From NCBI RefSeq assembly GCF_900168065.1, contig NZ_FUZZ01000002.1:558001-622000 (forward strand): 64,000 bases of DNA, in the 5' to 3' direction. A model generated the notes under the pieces. It did no database searches, was not told where the DNA came from, and was given only the letters and a program-made list of their open reading frames with translations. Position 1 is the stretch's first letter. Every line of letters starts with the position of its first letter. This stretch comes from Chitinophaga ginsengisegetis (lineage in GTDB: Bacteria; Bacteroidota; Bacteroidia; Chitinophagales; Chitinophagaceae). The position numbers and the translations under genes are program-made. Shown piece after piece: positions 24,017 to 33,802 of the stretch.

Positions 24017-26626
24017 ATGGCAAAAAGTAAAACGGAAGAAACACCGCTCATGCAGCAACATAAGGCCATCAAGGACAGATACCCTGATGCCGTACTGTTG
24101 TTCCGTGTTGGCGATTTTTATGAAACGTTTAATGAGGATGCAGTTATAGCCGCCCGGGTACTGGGCATTGTTTTAACCAAAAGGGCCAACGGGTCCGCCT
24201 CTTATGTTGACCTGGCAGGATTTCCCCACCACTCGTTAGATACTTATCTTCATAAACTGGTAAAAGCAGGTCACCGGGTGGCCGTGTGCGACCAGCTGGA
24301 AGATCCTAAAACAGTAAAAGGCATTGTTAAACGCGGCGTCACAGAAATGGTGACACCTGGCGTAGCCATCAACGATAAGCTGCTGGAAAACTCCAGCAAC
24401 AACTTCCTGGCGGCTGTTCATTTTGGTACAGACACCACCGGCGTATCTTTTCTCGACATTTCCACCGGCGAATTTTTTATTGCAGAAGGCAGTACGGAAT
24501 ATGTGGATAAACTCCTCCAGAGCTTCCGCCCGGCAGAAGTACTGTTCGCCAAACAACAACAGAAAAATTTCAAAGCCACTTTCGGCACCCGTTTCTACAC
24601 CTATACCATGGATGAGTGGATATTTACCACCACCTATGCGGAAGAAATACTGCTGAAACATTTCCAGACCCATTCCCTGAAAGGATACGGTGTGGAAGGC
24701 CTGCCGTCCGCTATTATCGCTGCCGGCGCCACCCTTCACTACCTGAAAGATACCGAGCATCCCAACCTCCAGCATATCACCCGCATGCAGCGCATCAGCC
24801 AGGACGACTTTCTCTGGATGGACCGCTTCACCGTGCGCAACCTGGAATTGCTCAACAGCAGCGTGGAAAACGGGCATACCCTCCTGAAAGTACTGGACAA
24901 TACGGTAACCCCGATGGGCGCACGCCTGCTCAAACGCTGGATGGTATTCCCCCTCCGCGATATCAAAGCCATCAACGAAAGGCTGGATACCGTGGAATAC
25001 TTTATCAAAGAAACCGATCTCTCCAAGTCACTGGTACATCACCTGAAACAAACCGGCGACCTGGAAAGACTGGTATCCAAAATACCGCTGAAGAAAATAA
25101 ATCCACGCGAAGTATTACAACTAGCCCGCTCCCTGCAACAGGTACAGGCGGTACAGGCACTCCTGGAAAACAGCAGCAGCGACTACCTCCGGCGGCTAAA
25201 CGAAAAACTGGACCCCTGCGTTCCCTTGCTGGACCGTATTCTTAACGAAATCATGGAAAACCCGCCGGTACTGGTAAACAAAGGCGGCTGCATCAAAGAA
25301 GGGGTAAACGCTGAACTGGATGACCTCCGGAACATCGCCAACAAAGGGAAAGACTATCTCCTGCAAATCCAGCAGAAAGAATCAGAAGCCACCGGTATTC
25401 CTTCCCTGAAAATAGCTTTCAACAACGTATTCGGCTATTACCTGGAAGTAACCAACACCCACAAAAACAAAGTGCCTGACCGCTGGATGCGCAAGCAAAC
25501 ACTGGCCAACGCAGAGAGATATATCACTCCCGAACTGAAAGAGTACGAGGAAAAGATTGTAGGAGCAGAAGATAAGATCCAGGTGCTGGAAAGCAAACTG
25601 TTCGACGACCTGGTACAAAGTCTCCAGGCATTTATTAAACCGGTACAGGAAGATGCACAGGTGTTTGCGCGGATCGACTGCCTCCTGTGTTTTGCACACA
25701 ACGCCCTGCAGTACAAATACCGCCGCCCGAATATCACGGAGGGCTTCGACCTTCTGATCAAAGAAGGCCGTCATCCGGTGATTGAAAGGGGCCTGCCTGC
25801 CGGTGATACCTACGTTTCCAACGACCTGCAACTCGATAAGGAATCCCAACAGATCATTATTCTTACGGGACCCAACATGTCCGGTAAATCGGCCCTGCTG
25901 CGGCAAACGGCGCTCATCACCCTGATGTCGCACATGGGTAGCTTTGTACCTGCCGCCAGCGCAGATATTGGTCTTACTGATAAAATATTTACCCGTGTAG
26001 GCGCCTCCGATAACCTGAGCGGCGGAGAATCTACCTTTATGGTGGAAATGAACGAAACCGCCAGCATCATCAACAGCATTACAGCGCGCAGCCTCGTAAT
26101 ACTGGATGAAATAGGCCGCGGTACCAGCACTTACGATGGTATCTCCATCGCCTGGAGCATCGTGGAATATCTCCACGACATGACCACACACCGCCCTAAA
26201 ACGCTGTTTGCCACCCACTATCATGAACTGAATGAACTGGAAAACAAACACGCGCGGGTAAAGAACTTCCATATCACCAACATGGAATCGGGGAATAAAA
26301 TTATCTTCCTGCGTAAACTGGCGCCCGGCGGAAGTCGCCACAGCTTTGGTATTCACGTGGCCCGCATGGCCGGCATGCCGCCAGAGCTGATCAACAGAGC
26401 CAATGAAGTGCTGGCCAATCTCGAAGAAAAACATATCGATGCACCACTGCAGAAAAATATAAAACAGATCAGCACACCGTCTCAGAAGCTACAGCTGAAT
26501 ATATTTGATGCACATAGTGATGTGTTCCAGCAGATCCGGGAGAAATTGGATACCGTGGATATTAACCGGTTAACACCGGTAGAAGCATTGCTGAAGCTGA
26601 GTGAGATTAAGAATATGATCGGGTAG
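24017..26626 (+). CDS. mutS: DNA mismatch repair protein MutS
   Basis: MutS finds base mismatches and small loops and starts repair with MutL. The 869 residues have the mismatch-binding domain I with the Phe-x-Glu motif in RVGDFYETF (about 32-38), connector and lever domains, and the C-terminal ATPase: Walker A TGPNMSGKSALLRQ (about 616-629), the signature NLSGGESTFMVEM, Walker B VILDEIGRGTSTYDG (about 694-708) and FATHYHEL. Length is normal for the family. It is divergent from the SpoU gene, 46 bases apart, and is followed by a bidirectional terminator. Confidence 0.97.
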   Translation: MAKSKTEETPLMQQHKAIKDRYPDAVLLFRVGDFYETFNEDAVIAARVLGIVLTKRANGSASYVDLAGFPHHSLDTYLHKLVKAGHRVAVCDQLEDPKTVKGIVKRGVTEMVTPGVAINDKLLENSSNNFLAAVHFGTDTTGVSFLDISTGEFFIAEGSTEYVDKLLQSFRPAEVLFAKQQQKNFKATFGTRFYTYTMDEWIFTTTYAEEILLKHFQTHSLKGYGVEGLPSAIIAAGATLHYLKDTEHPNLQHITRMQRISQDDFLWMDRFTVRNLELLNSSVENGHTLLKVLDNTVTPMGARLLKRWMVFPLRDIKAINERLDTVEYFIKETDLSKSLVHHLKQTGDLERLVSKIPLKKINPREVLQLARSLQQVQAVQALLENSSSDYLRRLNEKLDPCVPLLDRILNEIMENPPVLVNKGGCIKEGVNAELDDLRNIANKGKDYLLQIQQKESEATGIPSLKIAFNNVFGYYLEVTNTHKNKVPDRWMRKQTLANAERYITPELKEYEEKIVGAEDKIQVLESKLFDDLVQSLQAFIKPVQEDAQVFARIDCLLCFAHNALQYKYRRPNITEGFDLLIKEGRHPVIERGLPAGDTYVSNDLQLDKESQQIIILTGPNMSGKSALLRQTALITLMSHMGSFVPAASADIGLTDKIFTRVGASDNLSGGESTFMVEMNETASIINSITARSLVILDEIGRGTSTYDGISIAWSIVEYLHDMTTHRPKTLFATHYHELNELENKHARVKNFHITNMESGNKIIFLRKLAPGGSRHSFGIHVARMAGMPPELINRANEVLANLEEKHIDAPLQKNIKQISTPSQKLQLNIFDAHSDVFQQIREKLDTVDINRLTPVEALLKLSEIKNMIG

Positions 26627-26649
26627 GTTGCTGATCATCGTTATAACAT

Positions 26650-26682
26650 AAAAAACGTCCCGGAAAGTCCGGGACGTTTTTT
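26650..26682. terminator. Bidirectional terminator between mutS and a SusD gene
   Basis: AAAAAACGTCCCGGA pairs perfectly with TCCGGGACGTTTTTT around the loop AAG. A and T runs on both sides let it serve the converging genes. Confidence 0.93.
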
Positions 26683-26703
26683 ATTATAATTGTTCACTGG
26701 TCC

Positions 26704-28281
26704 TTAACGAACGTCCCAGAAAATTTTGATGTTGGCTTTGTCTTTTGCAGCAACTTTTGCGTAGTTCTCCGCATTGTATATCTGTTCAGTTGACGGGTAC
26801 AACAAACGCTGAGGTGGTGTGGTAGAACCGGATGAAGTACCTGTAGCAAAAGGCAATACAGGATAGCCTGTACGTCTGACTTCTGTCCATGATTCACCTG
26901 CCTGCAGAATAAAGAAGTTCACCCATTTTTGTGTCCAGATCTTCGCCAGTTTCTGCTGGGAAGTACCAGTATAGGCAATAGCTGGCTTAGCAATGAAATT
27001 ACTAATAACAGTGCCGGACGGCGTAGGCAGTATAGGCCATACACCGGAGCTGAATACAGCAGATTGGTTAATACTGTAGTAAAAACCTACTGATTGCGTA
27101 ATACCGTTTTCGTAATCTGTTTGCGGAGTACCAATGCTCCATCTTTCGCCTGCTTCTGCTTTCAGGAAGCTTACTTCAGAGGCAGTAAATATTACGCCAG
27201 GCACATTGTAGTTATTAAAGAATGTAGCAGTATCGTAAGTAGCATACCCTAATTTATCATAATCGTTGGTAGTGCCGTTAGTCGGGAAGCCCTTCATGCC
27301 GTGGGTCTTACCCGCATCCCAATAAACATCCGTACGTGGATCACTGTTGTTTGCCATTACCGTATCCAGCAGAAATGCAGGCGCAAACGGGCTACCTGTT
27401 AAGGCGCTTTGCAGGTCGCTTTTCAAAGTAGGTGAACTCATTTTGATCACTACGTTTTGGGAGTTGTCACTCACCAGCGGATACTTGGACGGGTTGGTCA
27501 GCATAGCCGTTACTGCTGTTTTGGCATTCGCTTCTTTTACATAAGAAGTATGCATCAACAGGCGCAGGCGCAGGGAGTTAGCATAACGCCTCCAGGCTGT
27601 AAGGTCGCCGTTCAGCAAGAAATCAGCTCTCTGAAAAGCGGCCTTTGTTTCAACTGAAATCGTAGCCGTTTCAAAATAGCTGTTCAGATTGTCCAGTCCG
27701 GCAATCAGTGTATCATAGATAGCCGCAGCATCATCAAAAGCTGCAGGTATTACCACGCGGTCAGTGTTGAGAGAACCAGCCTTGCTGAAAGGAATGTCTC
27801 CCCAGAGATCTACCATTTGTGCGGCCTGATCATACATCACTACTTTGGCACAGTTCAGGAAAATCAACTGATCTGCCTGTTGGGCCGGCGTTAATTTGCC
27901 GTAGGTGGTTTCCATTTCACGATAGTTAGCCATAATACCAGGGCCAACATAGTTCAGGTCATTATCATCACTCTTACTACCTGCGTAAAAATCTATCCAA
28001 CGGTTCTCCGTATAGGCCGGGGTAGGGATATACATTTTTATGGATGGCGAAAGTGCCGTTGCTTGTGAAAATGCAGCAGTGGTCGGTAATATGAAAGTTG
28101 CATAATCCCAATAAGACGGTCGCATACGTTTGTTCATGTACATACCGCTGAGCAGTTTGCTCATAGACCCGGTAGTAGTTAACTCCGGATTCGGGTAGGC
28201 GTCTGCAATTTGTTTCTTACAAGAGCTGAAAGTAGCTACCAGTAAGATAAGCAGTGAAGTATTTATTAAAAGGCGTTTCAT
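26704..28281 (-). CDS. SusD/RagB-family outer membrane lipoprotein
   Basis: The 525-residue protein has a lipoprotein signal with the lipobox FSSC (Cys21) followed by KK. It has the SusD-like helical pattern of the second SusD group (about LSGMYMNKRMRPSYWDYATF, ...TAWRRYANSLRLRLLMHTSYV, FLKAEAGERWSIG, KIWTQKWVNFFILQAGESWTEVRRTGYPVL). It caps the SusC barrel and binds the ligand at the cell surface. It lies 38 bases after the SusC gene. The substrate is unknown, and no enzyme gene accompanies the pair. Confidence 0.9.
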   Translation of the reverse strand: MKRLLINTSLLILLVATFSSCKKQIADAYPNPELTTTGSMSKLLSGMYMNKRMRPSYWDYATFILPTTAAFSQATALSPSIKMYIPTPAYTENRWIDFYAGSKSDDNDLNYVGPGIMANYREMETTYGKLTPAQQADQLIFLNCAKVVMYDQAAQMVDLWGDIPFSKAGSLNTDRVVIPAAFDDAAAIYDTLIAGLDNLNSYFETATISVETKAAFQRADFLLNGDLTAWRRYANSLRLRLLMHTSYVKEANAKTAVTAMLTNPSKYPLVSDNSQNVVIKMSSPTLKSDLQSALTGSPFAPAFLLDTVMANNSDPRTDVYWDAGKTHGMKGFPTNGTTNDYDKLGYATYDTATFFNNYNVPGVIFTASEVSFLKAEAGERWSIGTPQTDYENGITQSVGFYYSINQSAVFSSGVWPILPTPSGTVISNFIAKPAIAYTGTSQQKLAKIWTQKWVNFFILQAGESWTEVRRTGYPVLPFATGTSSGSTTPPQRLLYPSTEQIYNAENYAKVAAKDKANIKIFWDVR

Positions 28282-28318
28282 TTTAATCTGTTAAGTTCGT
28301 TTACAAATCAGTATTCTG

Positions 28319-31300
28319 CTAGAAACGGGCACGCAGGCTGGCTCCCAAACTTCTTGTTGGTCCAACGGTACCACCATCAATTCCCTGGCTAAACCATTGA
28401 GAACCTACTGCTACTTCCGGATCTAAGCCTTTTGGCAAAGTTTTCCACACATAGAACAGGTTTCTGCCCACCAGTGAGAACTGCAAACCCTGGAAGTGTA
28501 ATTTTTCAACAATGCTTTTTGGCATGTTATAAGTAAGGGTTACTTCACGAAGCTTGATATAGCTGTTTTTCATTACTGCATTTTCATACAGACCATTGGT
28601 TTGCCAGTCGTACTGATTCATGTAGTATTGAGCAGCAGTAATAACTTTTTCATTCTTTTTACCATCAGCAGTTACGCCTGGTAAAATCACACCATCGTGA
28701 TGTGCACCATTTGGATTAGCCACCAGGTTACCGCTGGCATAATCAATAGCATCGTAAGCAATACCACCGTGAGCAGCATCCCTGTATTGCAGGGTACTGT
28801 TAAACATACCTGCACCAATCTGGTAGTAGTAAGGAATAGATACCAGGTCTCCACCTAAGCGGTAGTCCAGTGTGAAGTCGAGTGTAAAGTTTTTATAGCG
28901 GAGCGAGTTGGAGAAACCACCCACTACTTTAGGCATAATGTTACCTGCTAATTCCCATGCGTTGGTATTAGCCGTATAAATACCATCTGCATTTACCAGG
29001 TAGTTACCGTTCGCGTCTTTATCACGTGGGTGTACATAAATGTTACCCAGTGGATCACCTACGTTGGATTGCAGCAGCAGGTAACCACCGTCATAACTCT
29101 GCATGGTTAAGGTTGTCATACCATCTCTCAAGGCAGTGAGCTTGTTCTTGTTGATGGCAAAATTAAAGCGGGTAGTCCAGCTGAAATTTTTGGTAGTGAT
29201 TGGAGAAGCATTGATAGCCGCTTCAAAACCAGAGTTGCTGAGGTCACCTGCGTTCATTATCTGAGAGGTAGCACCGCCAGATGCTGGTGTACTCATAGTC
29301 AGGATCTGATCCATGACTTTGTTATTATAGTAACTGAAGTCTACACCGAGCTTATTTTTCAGGAATCTTGCCTCGAAACCAAACTCAGTTTCCCTTTTCT
29401 TCTCAGATCTCAGCTCTTCATTACCAAAGGCGCTGGGATTGGTTTGCTGATAGGGAATATTATTCTTACTGAGGGTAACGGTGTAAGGATTGTAGGCAAC
29501 GTTAGCCTGGTACATGTTGGGATGGTTACCCACCAGGCCATAAGAGGCTCTGAACTTGGCGTAATCCACAAAAGAAGGCAGCTTCACTACTTCTGACAGG
29601 AGGAAACCAGCATTCACAGATGGATAGAAGTATTTGTTATTTTTTACCGGCAAAGTAGAAGTAGACTCATAACGACCGGTTCCTTCCAGGAACAGGAATC
29701 CTTTATAAGCCAGGTTCACCATACCAAAACCAGCTACATCGATCTGTTCTGCACGAACTCCTGTTGCATACAGAGGGTCAGCCGAGTTGGCCAGACTAAA
29801 CCAGTTTTCATCCATCAAACCACCTTTCGTCTGGGTATACTGATTCTTATATTTCTGTTTGCGGCCGGTAACACCACCAGTGAAGGACATATCAAAATCC
29901 TTCGCTACTTTAGGATTATAGATCAGCATCGCATCTCCATAAAAGGAATTGTTATTACGGGTATTCAGTGCATACTGACCGGTATAACCATAAACAGCCG
30001 GCTTGGTATTGTATTGCTGATCAGAAGTAGTAACGTTGGTGAAATCACCACCCACACGACCTCTGAAACGCAGGCTGTTCAGGATGCTTACATTCAGCGT
30101 AGCGCTGTTGATGAAACGGTTCTGTGTTTCATCATACCTGTTACGCAGGTTGTTCCACAGGTAGTCCATCAGGTTGGTAGCCCGGAAACGGTAAGCCATT
30201 TTCTCGTCCTGATCGTATTGGTTATTATCTGCAGCAACATATTTGTAACCGTTGCTGGTCTGATATTTATTGAAGAACGTACTCATGTCATCGAAGCGGC
30301 TGAAGAAGCCATCAAATGAACCGAATATGTTGCTCATCACATTCGCACGGTTGTGAACAAAGGTGTTGTTATAGGTAGATATCAGATCTACGCTAACCCT
30401 GTCACTTAGTTTTAATGTACCGTTGAAGTTAAAGTTGTTTTTATAGAGATTACTTCCCGGCATAATGCTCTTATAATCTACACGATTGTAAGAAAACCGG
30501 AAACTGCCTTTATCGCTTGCATTGGAAATAGCCACGTTTGCAGCAGAGTTATAACCATTCTGGAAGAAATCCTTGTAGTTATCTTTTTGCGCTACATATT
30601 TACGGGTAGTGCCATCCCAGTATTTTACGTCGCGGCCGTCGAATTTTGGTCCGAACTGATCGTACGCTCTGTAATAAGGATGCATGGCGCCATCAGCGTC
30701 TGTAATCCAGCCATCCGGTGTAGCCCCCACCTGGAGATTGGTTGCAGGGTCATAACCGGGGCCATATTCATTCTGGTAATCCGGTGTAGCTGCCAGTTTC
30801 TCCTGGTTGTAAACGTAGTTAACGTCTACATTCAGGCCGCGGCCTTTCGCTCCTTTCTTGGTGGTAATTACTACCACGCCGTTAGTAGCTTCGGAACCAT
30901 ACAATGCAGATGCACTGGCGCCTTTAAGGATCGTCAGTGTTTCAATGTCTTCCGGATTGATGTCCAGTGCACCATTTCCCTCAATCCTTGAGTTGCTGGT
31001 ACCAAAAGTGTTGGTAGTAGGATCGTTAAAGTTTCTCAGCGGCACACCATCTACTACATACAGTGGTTGTGTACTCAGGCTCACAGAAGAAACTCCTCTT
31101 ACCTGTACGGAAACCCCACTGGCAGCGCCACCCGGAGCAGCCACAATTTTCACACCGGCTGCTTTACCATACAAGGCAGAAGCAAAGTTGGTGCTTCCGC
31201 TTTCGGTAATTTCTTTTGAACTTACAGTACTCACAGAGTAACCCAATGCCTTGGCTTCTCTCTTAATACCCATAGCGGTAACCACTACTTCATTCAGATT

Positions 31301-31600
31301 CTTGTTGTCTTCTTTTAATACAATGTTTACGGCAGACTGTCCATTAACAGCTACTTCCTGGTTGATAAATCCTATGTAGGAAAAAACGAGTGTAGCACCA
31401 TCTGCTACCTGGATTTTGAAATTTCCATCGGGGCCGGTTGTAGCTCCGTTGGAGGCGTTTTTCTCTTTTACGGTAACACCCGGTAAAGGCGTTCCTTTTG
31501 CGTCCTTAACGGTTCCCGCAACAGCTTTCTTATCCTGCGCCCAAGCAGTGATACAGCAGCATAAGAAAAGCAACGTGGTGAGAAGAAGTGATCTTCGCAT
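28319..31600 (-). CDS. SusC/RagA-family TonB-dependent outer membrane transporter
   Basis: The 1093-residue protein has a signal peptide (about 1-21), a carboxypeptidase-regulatory-like domain (GTVKDAKGTPLPGVTVKEKN, about 27-105), the plug (NLNEVVVTAMGIKREAKALGYS...VRGVSSVSLSTQPLYVVDGVPL...DIETLTILKGASASALYG) and a long beta barrel ending in LGASLRARF. There is no STN signalling domain, unlike the first SusC of the second locus. An AAGGAAG site lies right before the start. With the SusD next to it, it imports a ligand across the outer membrane. A LacI-family operator-like palindrome lies about 195 bases upstream. Confidence 0.95.
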   Translation of the reverse strand: MRRSLLLTTLLFLCCCITAWAQDKKAVAGTVKDAKGTPLPGVTVKEKNASNGATTGPDGNFKIQVADGATLVFSYIGFINQEVAVNGQSAVNIVLKEDNKNLNEVVVTAMGIKREAKALGYSVSTVSSKEITESGSTNFASALYGKAAGVKIVAAPGGAASGVSVQVRGVSSVSLSTQPLYVVDGVPLRNFNDPTTNTFGTSNSRIEGNGALDINPEDIETLTILKGASASALYGSEATNGVVVITTKKGAKGRGLNVDVNYVYNQEKLAATPDYQNEYGPGYDPATNLQVGATPDGWITDADGAMHPYYRAYDQFGPKFDGRDVKYWDGTTRKYVAQKDNYKDFFQNGYNSAANVAISNASDKGSFRFSYNRVDYKSIMPGSNLYKNNFNFNGTLKLSDRVSVDLISTYNNTFVHNRANVMSNIFGSFDGFFSRFDDMSTFFNKYQTSNGYKYVAADNNQYDQDEKMAYRFRATNLMDYLWNNLRNRYDETQNRFINSATLNVSILNSLRFRGRVGGDFTNVTTSDQQYNTKPAVYGYTGQYALNTRNNNSFYGDAMLIYNPKVAKDFDMSFTGGVTGRKQKYKNQYTQTKGGLMDENWFSLANSADPLYATGVRAEQIDVAGFGMVNLAYKGFLFLEGTGRYESTSTLPVKNNKYFYPSVNAGFLLSEVVKLPSFVDYAKFRASYGLVGNHPNMYQANVAYNPYTVTLSKNNIPYQQTNPSAFGNEELRSEKKRETEFGFEARFLKNKLGVDFSYYNNKVMDQILTMSTPASGGATSQIMNAGDLSNSGFEAAINASPITTKNFSWTTRFNFAINKNKLTALRDGMTTLTMQSYDGGYLLLQSNVGDPLGNIYVHPRDKDANGNYLVNADGIYTANTNAWELAGNIMPKVVGGFSNSLRYKNFTLDFTLDYRLGGDLVSIPYYYQIGAGMFNSTLQYRDAAHGGIAYDAIDYASGNLVANPNGAHHDGVILPGVTADGKKNEKVITAAQYYMNQYDWQTNGLYENAVMKNSYIKLREVTLTYNMPKSIVEKLHFQGLQFSLVGRNLFYVWKTLPKGLDPEVAVGSQWFSQGIDGGTVGPTRSLGASLRARF

Positions 31601-31793
31601 AGCTTCCTTTTGGTTTAGTGAATTATAACAAGTGAATCAGACACATAAGCAAAAAAGACACGAAAGGTCCCGCTACCATTAACCTGCCTGCATTGCACAG
31701 GGGTTCTGATGGTAATCACGTGGTTTCCGTTCTTAAATAATTAAATGGAATTACTCCATTGGCATTAATTGTTATTCTGACACTATAGTAATA

Positions 31794-31807
31794 CTAAAAC
31801 GTTTTAG
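31794..31807. promoter_or_regulatory. LacI-family operator-like palindrome CTAAAACGTTTTAG
   Basis: A perfect 14-bp palindrome with the central CG step that is typical of LacI/CcpA-family operators. It lies upstream of the SusC gene at 28319-31600 and in the same gap as the lacI-type gene at 32457, so that regulator is the natural candidate to bind it. Confidence 0.55.
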
Positions 31808-32036
31808 CAATACCACATAAAAAAAACCTGTATACCACTCTCACATTTCATTTTCGCTACAAGTTTGGCTGATCAGTCTGAATAATGGTTTCAAACTTAG
31901 GGATAATTATGAGAAGTGCAAAGAAGATTTAACAATTTTTTTATTTATCGTTAACAGCTCGTTAAGAAAGAGAAAATAATATTCCATGTGATTAAAATAG
32001 CATTAGGTAATCGTCGCCGGCGATTGTCTTTTTCAG

Positions 32037-32089
32037 GATTATACAGATTGAGCGTGATTAAATTGATCTGATTTTGTTCAGATTTTTTT
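32037..32089. repeat. Degenerate GATT periodic repeat
   Basis: GATTATACA, GATTGAGCGT, GATTAAATT, GATCT, GATTTTGTTCA and GATTTTTTT follow one another. The first units resemble the 9-bp GATTAnnCT repeat at 22084-22110 and 46840-46866. Confidence 0.5.
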
Positions 32090-32238
32090 AACGATAAAGA
32101 GAGATAAAAAAAGATGTCTCACTGCTATCATTAAAAATTATTGCTGTCCGGGCTGAAAATAAAAAAGCATAAAAACTGTATTTAAAGCGCTAAATCCATC
32201 TATTGGCAATCTCTGCCATATGCCACCCTCATTATAGG

Positions 32239-32293
32239 ATAAGCCGTAGATAAGCCGTATATAACCCGTATTTAAGCCGTAGATAAGTTGTAC
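32239..32293. repeat. Five tandem 11-bp repeats (ATAAGCCGTAg)
   Basis: Consecutive units are ATAAGCCGTAG, ATAAGCCGTAT, ATAACCCGTAT, TTAAGCCGTAG and ATAAGTTGTAC. The 11-bp period is about one helical turn, so repeated sites would lie on one face of the DNA. The core ATAAGC recurs in the nearby 19-bp inverted repeat. Confidence 0.8.
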
Positions 32294-32385
32294 CTATAGA
32301 GATATGGCTTATCCCTGTTTTATCTCCGGGTATAATATAAATACAGGAAGTATCACCCCCTGGTTACAGCCGGTTATACAATGCT

Positions 32386-32429
32386 TCAGGGGAGATAAGC
32401 ATAGGTATATCTATGCTTATCTCCCCTGA
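32386..32429 (-). other. 19-bp perfect inverted repeat after the lacI-type gene
   Basis: TCAGGGGAGATAAGCATAG (32386-32404) and its exact inverse (32411-32429) flank a 6-base loop, 28 bases after the lacI stop. There is no T run, so it may be an atypical terminator or a binding site. Confidence 0.7.
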
Positions 32430-32456
32430 TCATTATAAAATCAAATCAAAAAGACA

Positions 32457-33488
32457 TTACTTCCGCGAAGAAGAACCGCGGATAATCAACTCCGGCTCCA
32501 GTATTACCTGTTGCGGCGGAGAAGCAGGAGTGCCCGCCACATGATTCAGTTCTTTCATCAATAAATCCACAATACTTTTTCCGATAGCGGCAATAGGTTG
32601 TGATACACAGGTAATAGAAGGACTGTGCAAACGGAACAGGTCATGGTCATCAAAACCCACCAGCCCGATTTCTTTTCCTATCTCCCATCCCATTGAGCGG
32701 ATCGTTTCAATACCGGCGATACCCAGGTAGTTGGTGGCAAAAAATACAGCGTCCACGCCTTTTACAGCAGTGAGGAATTTCTTTATCTCATTGTTGAAAC
32801 TTTCCCGGTCCAGGTCGAACGGCAGGCGTTTGACAAACGACTTATTAAAAGGAATTTTATGGTCTTTGAGCGCAGCAGTGAACCCGTCGAGCCTTTCTTT
32901 CATCTGCGTTTGATCAGATGCGATAGTAACGATGGCGATTTTTTTATAGCCTTGTTTCACCAGGTGAGTAGTGGCGTCATAGGCGCCCTTATAGTTATTA
33001 AGCACCACATAATGGCTGTTCACATGCGGGAAATAACGATCCACCAGCACCAGTGGTTTGGCGGCCGATTGAAGCAGTTCTATTTCTTTATCAAGGTTTT
33101 TGGTAGGCGTGATAATATAGCCATCCACCTGCCGGTATTTCAATACTTCGAGGAGTCCTTTTGCCTTTTCCGTATTGTCTTCTGTGCTGCCGTAAAGCAC
33201 CTTATAACCATGCTTGTCGGCCTCGTCTTCCACTACTTTGGCCAGTGTGGCAAAGAAGTTGTTGGCAATATCCTCTACAATAAGACCAATAGTTTTGGTT
33301 TTACCGGTACGCAGTCCGCGGGCGAGCTGGTTCGGTTTATATTTCAGACGGGTGGCAATTTTCTGGATTTTCTTACTTACCTGTTCACTGATTCTTTTCT
33401 CCTTTGCTTTACCGTTGAGTACAAAAGATACCGTTGTAGGAGATACTCCGGCTTGTTTTGCAATATCTTTAATAGAGATCCCTTTCAT
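32457..33488 (-). CDS. LacI/GalR-family transcriptional regulator
   Basis: The 343 residues start with the LacI helix-turn-helix: ISIKDIAKQAGVSPTTVSFVLNG (about 4-26) and a hinge helix (YKPNQLARGLRTGKTKTIGLIV). The periplasmic-binding-protein-like effector domain follows, with VGFDDHDLFRLHSPSITCVSQP near the C-terminus, a typical ligand-binding loop. It probably binds a sugar or sugar phosphate and controls the neighbouring SusC/SusD pair through CTAAAACGTTTTAG. It is divergent from the AraC gene at 33803. Confidence 0.93.
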   Translation of the reverse strand: MKGISIKDIAKQAGVSPTTVSFVLNGKAKEKRISEQVSKKIQKIATRLKYKPNQLARGLRTGKTKTIGLIVEDIANNFFATLAKVVEDEADKHGYKVLYGSTEDNTEKAKGLLEVLKYRQVDGYIITPTKNLDKEIELLQSAAKPLVLVDRYFPHVNSHYVVLNNYKGAYDATTHLVKQGYKKIAIVTIASDQTQMKERLDGFTAALKDHKIPFNKSFVKRLPFDLDRESFNNEIKKFLTAVKGVDAVFFATNYLGIAGIETIRSMGWEIGKEIGLVGFDDHDLFRLHSPSITCVSQPIAAIGKSIVDLLMKELNHVAGTPASPPQQVILEPELIIRGSSSRK

Positions 33489-33802
33489 AGAAAAAATGCT
33501 ACATCGATTTAGCCGGACGTAATTTACAAAATGAAGTTGGAAATTACGCTCTTGTGCTAATTATTCCAAGTAACCCGGTCAAAACTATTGCTCTTTACCC
33601 CGGTTTGTTTTCTATCACATAAAAAGGTTATTTTCGGCAAAATGATATTTTTTTAACCAATTTTTAATAATTTGGCATCATTCATAGGATGATCTCAATA
33701 CTGCTCGCCTACCTGCATAGGGTTCCCCCAGACGGGAATAATGGCAATGGTAATAAAGTACAGGACGGTCACACTAACATAGTAGCTTAAATTAATACAT
33801 GA
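33489..33802. other. Gap between divergent lacI and araC genes
   Basis: AT-rich near the lacI side. A 33-codon frame at 33689-33790 ends 12 bases before araC but has no recognisable features. No clear promoter box or operator was found. Confidence 0.5.

Larger units (their letters stand above)
31601..32456. other. Long AT-rich regulatory gap between SusC and lacI genes
   Basis: No coding region is supported. It holds, from the SusC side: an AAGGAAG ribosome site before 31600; a small hairpin (TACCAT 31674-31679 with ATGGTA 31709-31714) in the presumed SusC leader; the palindrome CTAAAACGTTTTAG (31794-31807); a degenerate GATTA array (32037-32089); five 11-bp repeats (32239-32293); and a 19-bp inverted repeat (32386-32429). 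At 850 bases it is the longest gene-free stretch in the window. Confidence 0.75.

Noticed and set aside
25382..26434. 350-codon frame opposite mutS
   Set aside because: Antisense of the MutS ATPase region; no domain and no neighbouring support.
31601..31740. Riboswitch in the SusC leader
   Set aside because: Only a short TACCAT/ATGGTA hairpin is visible; no match to a known class.
32239..32293. CRISPR array
   Set aside because: The units are 11 bp and directly adjacent with no spacers; no cas genes nearby.
33689..33790. 33-codon frame just before the AraC gene
   Set aside because: No hydrophobic or codon-run feature, no ribosome site and no conservation can be seen; too short to claim.
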